Assembly: GCA_014896635.1 (NCBI GenBank)
Contig: JADBKA010000041.1
Location: 1-27,126 of the forward strand
Length of the DNA: 27,126 nucleotides
Direction of reading: 5' to 3'
Source of the DNA: Ktedonobacteraceae bacterium
GTDB taxonomy: Bacteria; Chloroflexota; Ktedonobacteria; Ktedonobacterales; Ktedonobacteraceae
Made by a program: the position numbers and the translations under genes. Shown piece by piece: positions 15,800 to 22,884 of the stretch. Every line of letters starts with the position of its first letter. The first letter of the stretch is position 1. Below the pieces are notes generated by a model. The model searched no databases. It was not told where the DNA came from and saw nothing but the letters and a program-made list of their open reading frames with translations.

Positions 15800-16999
15800 T
15801 TATTTGTTGATAAAGTGTTGAATGGCCTGGTTTGCGACCTCATAGACGTCCGCAAGGGGGAGTTGTTTCTCGCGGGCGATGCGCTCACAGGCGTCATATT
15901 CGGGCGCGGCGCTGATCACGCGCTGGCCGAGGCGTTTCACTTTGACGGATATTGCGCCGAGTGGTGTGGTGATCTCCTGCTGGGAGCGCTGCGCTTTGAG
16001 GCGCTGAACCTGCTGGATGCGCACGCCGAGCGTGCTGCTTTCGCTCAAAAGCAGCAGCGCCAGGCGGTCGCCCTGTTCTGGTGGGCAGATGATCGTCACC
16101 AGTGTGGCGGGCCGATTTTTTTTCATCTGCATCGGCGTGTAGCTCACATCGAAAGCCCCGGCAGCCAGCAGGCGCTCCATCAGTCCGCCGAGCAGTTCGC
16201 CACTCATATTATCAATGTGCGCTTCGATCACAGTTACCCAATCGGTATCGGCTGATTCAGCCTCTGTGCTCATCGTGTTGTAGGGCTGACCCAGGCAGAG
16301 CCGCAGGCAGTTAGGCCAGGGGAGACGTTTGCGCCCGAAGCCGTAGCCGACCTGTTCGATGGCGATGGCCGGCGTCTCAAAGCGGGCCAGCGTTGCCAGG
16401 ATCGCGGCTCCGGTGGGGGTGACGAGTTCGCCCTCGACCGGGCAGGCTCGCCAGGGGGCCTGCACGCGACGCAGGATTTCCAGCGTGGCGGGTGCCGGTA
16501 CAGGCAGCAGGCCATGCGCGCTCTGCACATGGCCGCCGGTCAGTGGCAACGGCGAAGCGTAGATCTGGCTGATGCCTAGAGCAGCGATGGCGATGGCCGC
16601 GCCGGTGATATCGACAATCGAGTCTACTGCACCGACTTCATGGAAGTGGACCTCTTCGACTGTCGTGCCATGTACTGTGGCCTCAGCCTCGGCCAGGCGG
16701 CGGAAAATAGCCAGCGCAGTCTCACGCACCGGCTCTGGCAGTGAGGAGGCATGCAGCAGGGCAGCGATGTCGGAGAAATGGCGGTGCGGCTGCTCTTTCT
16801 CCTCTATTACAACATCGAAGTGTACTCCCTGTATGCCCTTGTCGTGGACTTTTTCGAGCGTGAGCTGGTAGCCACTGAGAGGAAGAGTGGCCAGCGCTTC
16901 CTGTAGCGTCTCGAATGGGAGTCCTGCATCGAGCAGAGCTCCCAGGAACATATTGCCGCTGATGCCTGAATGGCAGTCCAGATAGGCTATTTTTTGCAT
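15800..16999 (-). CDS. larC: LarC, nickel-pincer cofactor biosynthesis (nickel insertion) protein
   Basis: LarC is a CTP-dependent nickel insertase that completes the nickel-pincer nucleotide cofactor of lactate racemase (LarA) and related racemases/epimerases. The 399-residue protein begins KIAYLDCHSGISGNMFLGALLDAG and carries the family's GTTVEEVHFHEVGAVDSIVDITGAA (about 115-140), SPLPLTGGHVQSAHGLLPVPAPA, and EGELVTPTGAAIL. The LarC2 half with the NMSGE and CPPE segments follows. It is one continuous frame, unlike the Lactobacillus gene, which needs a ribosomal frameshift between its two halves. The ATG at 16997-16999 has GAAGG 6 nt upstream; the in-frame ATG two codons earlier abuts that site. 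No larA, larB or larE lies in the window, so the cofactor's user is elsewhere. It sits 87 bp downstream of glgA. Confidence 0.93.
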   Translation of the reverse strand: MQKIAYLDCHSGISGNMFLGALLDAGLPFETLQEALATLPLSGYQLTLEKVHDKGIQGVHFDVVIEEKEQPHRHFSDIAALLHASSLPEPVRETALAIFRRLAEAEATVHGTTVEEVHFHEVGAVDSIVDITGAAIAIAALGISQIYASPLPLTGGHVQSAHGLLPVPAPATLEILRRVQAPWRACPVEGELVTPTGAAILATLARFETPAIAIEQVGYGFGRKRLPWPNCLRLCLGQPYNTMSTEAESADTDWVTVIEAHIDNMSGELLGGLMERLLAAGAFDVSYTPMQMKKNRPATLVTIICPPEQGDRLALLLLSESSTLGVRIQQVQRLKAQRSQQEITTPLGAISVKVKRLGQRVISAAPEYDACERIAREKQLPLADVYEVANQAIQHFINK

Positions 17000-17085
17000 T
17001 ATCATCCTTCATTCTCAAGAATAGAGTGCCAGTGCGCTGCGCTCTCCTGGCAGAACGTCGATCTGCTGGAGTAGGCTGTTTCCAG

Positions 17086-18555
17086 TTATTTGCCGTTTTG
17101 ATGGAATTTCAGTGCATCACGATAGACTTCCACGTAGCGCAGTGCTGAACTATGCCAGGAATGATCGGCGGACATGCCATGTTGCTGTAATGTGCGCCAG
17201 GCATGTTTGAAATGATAGACGGTAATAGCGCGTGTGATTGCAGCGAAGAATTCCCAGGCATCATAGTTTTTGAAAGTAAAGCCCGTTCCTTCGCCGGTAG
17301 AAGGATGATATTCCTGCACTGTATCGGCCAGGCCACCGACGCTACGCACGACGGGAACGCAGCCGTAGCGCATAGCGATGAGCTGGTTCAGGCCGCAGGG
17401 TTCAAAGCGTGACGGCATCAGGAAGATATCGCTGCCTGCGTAGATGCGTCGCTCCAGGTCGGTATTAAAGGTCAGGAAAACGGCCACCTGGTCGGGGTAG
17501 CGGCTCGCCAGGTTCTGTAAAAGTTGATGGTAATGGGGATCGCCGATGCCCATTACTACGAACTGGATACCCTGTGAGAGGAGCGGCTGAATGATCTGGG
17601 CGAGCAGGTCGAAGCCTTTCTGATCGGCCATGCGCGAAATCATTGCCAGCAGCGGTGTTTCCGGCTGGACGGGGAAGCGCGCGTATGCTTGCAGTGCGGC
17701 TTTGTTCTCGGCGCGTTTTTCAAGTGTATTGATATTGAAGCGTGTATGGATGTGGCGGTCGAGAGCGGGATCGTATTCCTGGTAGTCGATGCCGTTCAGG
17801 ATGCCGAACAGACGATCCTGGCGAGAGCGCAGGAGATGGTCCAGGCGTTCACCAAAGGCAGGGGTCAGGATTTCCTGGGCGTAGCGTTCGCTGACGGTGG
17901 TGATCGCGTCGGCGAACAGGATGCCGCGTGCCATGATATCGACGACGCCGGCCAGTTCGGGGATCTGTGGATAGACAAAGCCGTTGGCTGCAACGCCGGC
18001 CACTTCCAGAATCCTGTAGCCAAAGATGCCCTGATAGCCAAGATTATGAATGGTGTAGACGGTGGCTGTACGGGCAAAAGCATCGTGATCCTGGTAGGTG
18101 GTGTGCATCCAGTTTGGCACGATACCGGTGTGCCAGTCGTTGCAGTGAACGACGTCCGGTATCCAGTTTAAAGCTCGAACTGCTTCCAGCGCGGCGCGGC
18201 AGAATAGAATAAAGCGTTCGCCGTCGTCGGTATAGCCATACAGATTTTCGCGGTCAAAATAGCGCGGTGCGTCAATCATGTAGACAGGAATATGTTCGCC
18301 GATCTCCCCCTGACGTACGCAGACGTGTACCTGGTAAGTTCCCATGCTGACGGGAAGTGCTTCCAGGACGGGATTGAGATGGAAGCGGTGTGGGTCAACC
18401 TGCCGGTAGCGCGGCATCGCCAGGCGAACATCGTGTCCTAGCGCCTGTAACTCCTTGGGCAAAGCTCCTACCACATCGGCAAGTCCGCCAACCTTGACGA
18501 ATGGCACAATTTCCGCTGCCAGTATCAGAATTTTTAAAGGCGATTCATTCGACAT
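17086..18555 (-). CDS. glgA: Glycogen synthase (ADP-glucose type, GT5)
   Basis: Transfers glucose from ADP-glucose to the non-reducing end of alpha-1,4-glucan in the cytoplasm. The 489-residue protein is close to the bacterial norm (about 480). GT-B fold landmarks: KVGGLADVVGALPKEL (21-36, nucleotide-sugar binding, with Val in place of the commoner Thr), HCNDWHTGIVP, YTIHNLGYQG, GILNGIDYQEYDP, ISRMADQKGFDL, and the acidic nucleophile region SRFEPCGLNQL. The ATG at 18553-18555 has GGAAGAG upstream, and a minus-strand TATAAT sits at 18589-18594. No glgB, glgC or glgP is adjacent. It follows the cytochrome operon but is separated from it by a terminator-like 18-bp inverted repeat, so it is probably an independent unit. 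Confidence 0.95.
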   Translation of the reverse strand: MSNESPLKILILAAEIVPFVKVGGLADVVGALPKELQALGHDVRLAMPRYRQVDPHRFHLNPVLEALPVSMGTYQVHVCVRQGEIGEHIPVYMIDAPRYFDRENLYGYTDDGERFILFCRAALEAVRALNWIPDVVHCNDWHTGIVPNWMHTTYQDHDAFARTATVYTIHNLGYQGIFGYRILEVAGVAANGFVYPQIPELAGVVDIMARGILFADAITTVSERYAQEILTPAFGERLDHLLRSRQDRLFGILNGIDYQEYDPALDRHIHTRFNINTLEKRAENKAALQAYARFPVQPETPLLAMISRMADQKGFDLLAQIIQPLLSQGIQFVVMGIGDPHYHQLLQNLASRYPDQVAVFLTFNTDLERRIYAGSDIFLMPSRFEPCGLNQLIAMRYGCVPVVRSVGGLADTVQEYHPSTGEGTGFTFKNYDAWEFFAAITRAITVYHFKHAWRTLQQHGMSADHSWHSSALRYVEVYRDALKFHQNGK

Positions 18556-18588
18556 CTGTTGTTCTCTTCCATACCTAAAGCGTACTCC

Positions 18589-18594
18589 ATTATA
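18589..18594 (-). promoter_or_regulatory. Candidate -10 element of glgA
   Basis: ATTATA on the plus strand is a consensus TATAAT on the minus strand, 34 bp before the glgA ATG and just downstream of the terminator-like hairpin. No good -35 is seen at 16-18 nt, so the promoter would need help or an alternative sigma factor. Confidence 0.35.
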
Positions 18595-18600
18595 TCATAA

Positions 18601-18662
18601 TAAACCAGAAAAGCGGAAGAACGAAACTCTATTGTTTATTGTAAAGTTTCGTTCTTCCGCTT
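18601..18662 (-). terminator. Terminator-like 18-bp perfect inverted repeat after the cytochrome operon
   Basis: Left arm AAGCGGAAGAACGAAACT (18611-18628), a 16-nt loop, and right arm AGTTTCGTTCTTCCGCTT (18645-18662) pair perfectly. On the minus strand the stem is followed by TTTTCTGGTTTATT, a fair U-tract. It lies 78 bp after the last gene of the operon. The stem is unusually long for a simple terminator. Confidence 0.7.
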
Positions 18663-18740
18663 CTGCTCTGACTTTTCCGTTATTGCCATCTCACGGCCTT
18701 GTGGTCTCGCGGGCAAAGCAGAGATCAAGGATAGCGGGTC

Positions 18741-20246
18741 TTACACTTTATAGCGATTGCGAGCCAGGAAGTAGAACTGGACGCCGGCCAGGATTGCCAT
18801 AATGACCAGCATGATGAGCGCATCGTTCTGCCCCACGTTCGGCGGCTGGCCCGGCTGAGCCGGCGCGGGAATGATCAGGCCGGAGACGAACGGCACATTT
18901 GGCCCGTTCTCTGGGAACCAGTCGGGGATGGAGAAGAAGGCGAAAGCGCCCAGGTAGATGAACAGGCAGGTTCCTACGACCAGCCACTGGCCGATACAGC
19001 CGAGTTTGTTTTCGCCGACCACTGCAAACTCGCGGCGGGCCACGCTGGTCCAGATGGTTGCCAGTACCAGCATCGCGCCACAGAGTAGCATGCCTACCAG
19101 CAGTTGATCGGGTCCTGTGTGCAGCAGCAGGGTCGCCATTGCAATAACTGTCACGGTAACGAATCCGCCGATAATCACCAGGTTGCGGTTCTTCTTCCAG
19201 AACGCAATTGCGCCGAACAGGAGCACGACGAGACCGCTGGTGATCAGCGTATCGACGATATAGCCGGACTTCTCTGAGAAAGAGCAGCTTGCCGGGATAA
19301 GCGCCGGCTTTGAGCAGACGGTCAGGTATTCATTCAGACCGATGAACGTCCAGGTGTGTATCCAGGCCAGCAGGGGATAAACCACAGCCCAGGCAATGAG
19401 GGAGATGACACCCAGTTGAGCCAGTCCGAGTGCGCCAACCAGGTAGAGAGCCGACATTGTGCGCTTGCGCACCGGGCGCATCAGGTAATGCAGGCGCAGA
19501 GCGAACGCACCGAGCGTCAGGAAAATGGCAGCACCGAGCACAATAGCCAGGATCAACTGGAGTATTTTCAAGCCCCAGACCTCATTGTGGGGGAACAGGA
19601 CTGCTGCCAATCCCTTGTCATTGTAGTAGGTATAGAACACCAGGAACACGACCAGCAGCACTGTGCCAGCTATTAGCATGCTGCGAATGGCCGGCGTAGT
19701 TCCCAGGTCGCGCCGGTCAGGATTGCGCTGTTCGCGTGTTGCCAGCACGCTGTAGAAGATCATGCCCAGGCCGACGCCCAGGATAATGAGACCGATTGCG
19801 ACGAAATCGACGGCCCCGGCCTGGAACCAGAGGAACTTACCGCCCAGCAGCGAGTTCCAGTTTGTCTCAGCGTAGGGAAAATACTGGTTGCAGGTCGGAT
19901 GCTTTGCGTCGCAGCCGGTGAAGTTGGCCCAGACTGTCAGCGCCAGGCCCCCGATGGTAAGGATCGCTCCCAGCACGGTGAAAATGATGGGTGGCACGAG
20001 GGGCTTGGGATCGAAGAGTAGCACGATCACCTGGATAAGGACAAAGCCTCCCAGGAGAAGCAGCGCCAGGGTCAACAATGCACGCTCCAATGTATCAAGC
20101 GATGGAGCGATCATTTCGGTAAAGATGTAGCCGGGAATCTGGCCTATGAGCATGGCGGTGATGAAGAAGAAGCCGACGCCGAAAATTATCGCACGCGCCC
20201 ATGAAATCTGCTCAGGCTGTCCCCGTTGTTGTAACTGTTGTTGCAT
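18741..20246 (-). CDS. Polytopic (about 12-helix) membrane protein of unknown family, last gene of the cytochrome b/Rieske operon
   Basis: A 501-residue protein, nearly all hydrophobic helices. I count about 12, at roughly 17-41, 53-78, 84-108, 142-168, 186-206, then six more, and a last helix (NDALIMLVIMAILAGVQFYFLA) just before the C-terminal ARNRYKV. Two loops carry cysteine pairs, GCDAKHPTCNQY (about 110-121) and CSKPALIPASCSF (about 312-325), which could form disulphides on the outer face. The helices do not show obvious haem-b histidine pairs or transporter motifs I know. The start has AAAGGA 10 nt upstream, and the gene lies 135 bp after the copper-protein gene, with a terminator-like hairpin following. 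Position suggests a subunit or assembly factor of the bc-type complex. I do not recognise the family. Confidence 0.8.
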   Translation of the reverse strand: MQQQLQQRGQPEQISWARAIIFGVGFFFITAMLIGQIPGYIFTEMIAPSLDTLERALLTLALLLLGGFVLIQVIVLLFDPKPLVPPIIFTVLGAILTIGGLALTVWANFTGCDAKHPTCNQYFPYAETNWNSLLGGKFLWFQAGAVDFVAIGLIILGVGLGMIFYSVLATREQRNPDRRDLGTTPAIRSMLIAGTVLLVVFLVFYTYYNDKGLAAVLFPHNEVWGLKILQLILAIVLGAAIFLTLGAFALRLHYLMRPVRKRTMSALYLVGALGLAQLGVISLIAWAVVYPLLAWIHTWTFIGLNEYLTVCSKPALIPASCSFSEKSGYIVDTLITSGLVVLLFGAIAFWKKNRNLVIIGGFVTVTVIAMATLLLHTGPDQLLVGMLLCGAMLVLATIWTSVARREFAVVGENKLGCIGQWLVVGTCLFIYLGAFAFFSIPDWFPENGPNVPFVSGLIIPAPAQPGQPPNVGQNDALIMLVIMAILAGVQFYFLARNRYKV

Positions 20247-20328
20247 GGATCGCAGTTCCTTTCAGCATGCCGCTTATATTTTCTTCAAGTGGACGGCATG
20301 ATCGGCGATCAAATCATATAACCTGGTC

Positions 20329-20371
20329 GGCGCTCGCCCTGTCTCATGCTACACATGGATAGGCGAGCACC
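20329..20371 (-). other. Intercistronic hairpin in the cytochrome operon
   Basis: GGCGCTCGCC (20329-20338) and GGCGAGCACC (20362-20371) pair at 9 of 10 positions around a 23-nt loop. No U-tract follows on the minus strand, so it is not a simple terminator. It could be an RNA-processing or stability element between the copper protein and the polytopic protein. Confidence 0.45.
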
Positions 20372-20381
20372 AGAGTATTCT

Positions 20382-21389
20382 CTATTGCACAATAGTCAGC
20401 ACTGCCACCATATCGGGATGGAACTGGCAGTAGTACAGAACGGTGTGATCAGGGTTGAAGTTGTAGGCCTCGGCAGTCACTTTGTAAGTAAACTTATCCC
20501 CGGTCTTCATCCCGGGCGTCAGTCCTGAGTCGAAGATCTGCGACGCCACAGTTTTTACATTCGGGTCAGTGCCTTTAATGGCGGTGACCGTGTGCGGGGC
20601 CGCATCCTGGTTGACCCAGGTGATCGTTGTGCCGACCTTGACCTTCACGTTAACCGGCTCATAGCAGGCAATCTGGCTGGTACACCCCTGGATGGAAGGC
20701 GATGCCTTGACAATGTTAATGGTGATGGCCTGCTCTTTGGTCTTATCGACGGGCTGCCCGAAGTTCAGGTTTACAGGATTGCCAAGCGCCACGGCAGCCT
20801 GATACGCTGTCGGATTGTTATTCTTCAGATACTCCGGCAATTTGTCGAAACCACTGCCCGCCGGCAGATTGTGTTTTTTCAAGTATGCTGGATCATCCGA
20901 GCGAATGAACTGAAACAGGTATTCTACATCATTACTGAGCAATGCCCCGCCGTAGCGGTCACTGCGCGGGATCGCGTTCGGATTGGCGGGCTGCCGTGTC
21001 GCTTTAGGATTGTAGATACCCGCGCTGATAATCCGGCGAAGGTCGTCATCGTTCATCTTGTTGAGGTCGGCGATGGTATAGCCATTGTAGGTGGCGTTAA
21101 CGACCTTATCGTCTTTGATGCCATAACACTTGTCGGTGCAATACTGGATATAGAGCAACATGCCTCGCTCCAGAGCGAGGTTATGCTGCTGAACCTGGGC
21201 TGCTACCTGGTTGTTGCCTTCGAGTATCCAGAAAAGCGGAATCATGAGAGAAACGAGCATGAGCATGATCAAAGATCCGTAGCCCGTCTTCTCCACCGCG
21301 TTAGTGCGCGATTTAAATATGTACAGCAAGCCGCCCACGACGATCAGCAGCAGAACGAGGCCCACAGCAGCTTGTCCAATGTTTACCAT
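20382..21389 (-). CDS. Membrane-anchored electron carrier: haem-less cytochrome-c-like domain plus type-1 copper (cupredoxin) domain
   Basis: A 335-residue protein. Two N-terminal helices (about 7-25 and 38-57) with a Lys/Arg loop between them put the rest outside. Residues about 70-165 look like a class-I cytochrome c (LERGMLLYIQYC at the start; YTIADLNKM, DDDLRRIISAG; then PRSDRYGGALLSNDVEYLFQFI), but the haem site reads C84-x3-C88-Tyr89-Gly, without the CxxCH histidine, and the usual axial Met segment is not evident. Residues about 220-335 are a cupredoxin with ligands H266 (APHTV), C321, H324 and M327. Their C-x2-H-x2-M spacing is like amicyanin. A C236/C242 pair precedes it. The ATG at 21387-21389 has AAGG 9 nt upstream; an earlier in-frame TTG abuts that site. 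In an operon with Rieske and cytochrome b, it probably takes electrons from the Rieske centre. Confidence 0.85.
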   Translation of the reverse strand: MVNIGQAAVGLVLLLIVVGGLLYIFKSRTNAVEKTGYGSLIMLMLVSLMIPLFWILEGNNQVAAQVQQHNLALERGMLLYIQYCTDKCYGIKDDKVVNATYNGYTIADLNKMNDDDLRRIISAGIYNPKATRQPANPNAIPRSDRYGGALLSNDVEYLFQFIRSDDPAYLKKHNLPAGSGFDKLPEYLKNNNPTAYQAAVALGNPVNLNFGQPVDKTKEQAITINIVKASPSIQGCTSQIACYEPVNVKVKVGTTITWVNQDAAPHTVTAIKGTDPNVKTVASQIFDSGLTPGMKTGDKFTYKVTAEAYNFNPDHTVLYYCQFHPDMVAVLTIVQ

Positions 21390-21412
21390 AACACACAACC
21401 TTTTAACAGATG

Positions 21413-21438
21413 CCTGTATTCATTAATGAATGTACAGG
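21413..21438. other. Imperfect palindrome upstream of the copper-protein gene
   Basis: CCTGTA and TACAGG flank the palindrome TTCATTAATGAA, with a 2-nt bulge on one side. It lies 24 bp before the ATG of the copper protein, just outside its ribosome site, in the 164-bp gap after the Rieske gene. It could be an operator or an mRNA hairpin controlling translation; no U-tract follows. Confidence 0.4.
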
Positions 21439-21553
21439 TCCTATAGATTCTTCAAGAGTTTTTCCCTGTCCCTGTACTTTAAAGTGCGGCATCTCTGGTA
21501 GTAGTCTCTCTTGATATGCGCTAAGAGAGCATAACCAGTGCTGGCCGGTAGAG

Positions 21554-22258
21554 CTAGGCGCCGCATTGCACAGTCGGGGCCGGGATCAGGCGAGTGGTAG
21601 CGTCAGGGTGCTGAACTGTGCTATTAATCATACCGGTATTAACTACCACGTCGTCTCCCTGGAAATTGACCTGGAAGCGATCCAGGCTGCGGGGGGCCGG
21701 CCCATCGAGGTAACCGCCATCGACATTGTAGTGTGAGCCGTGACAGGGACACTTAAAGCTCACGCAGTCGTTACGGAACGGCACGGTGCAGCCCAGGTGG
21801 ACGCACTTCTGATAGAGTGCCAGCCAGTAGGAGCCATCTGCCGGGTCTTTGACCATCCACTGGATGTCCATTTCATCATTGCGGGCCGTGGCATCTTGCA
21901 GAGCGAATTGTGTATCTTTGGCCAGGTGGACCACATAGGTGCGGGCGACCGGTTTATGGAAGACGCCGGCCTCATCAATCTTGAAGGCATCGGGTTTGGC
22001 AGGAGGAAACTCTGCCTTTTTTCCGACGGTCAGCGCCGCGCCAAACTGGCCTGAGAGTGTCGGGTAAAGGAAGTTTAATGCCCCGGCGACGCTGGCAACA
22101 GTAGACACTCCCCATACAGCCAGCATGGAGCGGCGCAGGAAACGTCGCCGCGAGAGGCGCCGGCGTTCGATTTCCGCAGCCTCAGCGCCACCTCGATGCA
22201 GCACTTCGTATTGTTGCGGCGTGAGAGCCGGTCTATTAATCGTATCGTCCATAACCAT
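21554..22258 (-). CDS. Rieske iron-sulphur protein of the cytochrome bc/b6f-type complex
   Basis: A 234-residue protein with a Tat-type anchor. SRRRFLRRS (36-44) precedes a hydrophobic segment (about 45-65), so the folded 2Fe-2S domain is exported by the Tat system and stays membrane-tethered. Box 1 is C152-x-H154-x2-C157 and box 2 is C170-x-C172-H173 (CPCHGSHY). The cluster ligands are C152, H154, C170 and H173, with C157 and C172 forming the disulphide. The first ATG is at 22256-22258; a second is two codons in. The ribosome site is not decisive (AAAGGA, 13 nt upstream). It starts 21 bp after the subunit IV gene. A long segment (about 85-150) between anchor and cluster domain is normal for this family. 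Confidence 0.95.
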   Translation of the reverse strand: MVMDDTINRPALTPQQYEVLHRGGAEAAEIERRRLSRRRFLRRSMLAVWGVSTVASVAGALNFLYPTLSGQFGAALTVGKKAEFPPAKPDAFKIDEAGVFHKPVARTYVVHLAKDTQFALQDATARNDEMDIQWMVKDPADGSYWLALYQKCVHLGCTVPFRNDCVSFKCPCHGSHYNVDGGYLDGPAPRSLDRFQVNFQGDDVVVNTGMINSTVQHPDATTRLIPAPTVQCGA

Positions 22259-22279
22259 AGCTTTGCTCTTTTCCTTTGC

Positions 22280-22819
22280 CTAGAGGTCGAAGTAGACGCC
22301 CTGCCAGGGCCATACCCATAACCAGCCAGGCCCCCGGAAGAAGCTACCGATCAGCGTAATGACCGCCCAGAAGACCAGGAACATTGTGAAGGTCACAATG
22401 GCAACCTTGCGGTCCGCATAGGCGCGGCTGGGGTTACGATCCAGGTAGGGCAATATTGCCAGGGCGGTCAGCGTCAAGCCAGGAATAAGCACACCGGCTG
22501 TTGTCGGCGGGAAGTAGTGCAGCAGTTCCTGCAAACCCAGGAAGTACCAGGGAGCCTTTGCCGGGTTCGGCGTGTTGCTCGGTGTTGCAGGCTCACGTAG
22601 CGGCGCGTCAATCACTATCGACAGCAGCGTGACCATCACCGTCACGGCTGTCGCTGCGAAGAACTCGCGTACCAGCAGATGCGGCCAGACGAAGACGGAG
22701 TCTTCGAGTGGCTTCTCAACGCGCGTGATGGCTTCCTGCTTGACCACTGCGAGCGTGCGATAGCGCCGCTGAGTAGCCGCGCCCTGCGTTTGTGTTTTTG
22801 GTTCCTGTTCAATTGCCAT
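22280..22819 (-). CDS. Cytochrome b6f-type subunit IV (C-terminal half of cytochrome b)
   Basis: A 179-residue protein with a hydrophilic N-terminus (1-45) and three membrane helices (about 53-70, 108-124, 140-160). It carries the C-terminal half of cytochrome b, including the quinol-oxidation (Qo) site. The Qo motif reads NPAKAPWYFLGLQELLHYFPP, so the PEWY of mitochondrial-type enzymes is APWY here (A89-Y92). This matches what I recall of gram-positive-type complexes, where the Glu is not kept. It ends PWQGVYFDL. The ATG at 22817-22819 has GAGAGGA 7 nt upstream. It lies 65 bp after the b6-like gene and 21 bp before the Rieske gene. Confidence 0.93.
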   Translation of the reverse strand: MAIEQEPKTQTQGAATQRRYRTLAVVKQEAITRVEKPLEDSVFVWPHLLVREFFAATAVTVMVTLLSIVIDAPLREPATPSNTPNPAKAPWYFLGLQELLHYFPPTTAGVLIPGLTLTALAILPYLDRNPSRAYADRKVAIVTFTMFLVFWAVITLIGSFFRGPGWLWVWPWQGVYFDL

Positions 22820-22884
22820 AGAGAAGTCCTCTCATAGAACCATCTGGTCAATAATGTACAGTTACAGCACAGGCAGCCTGTGCG

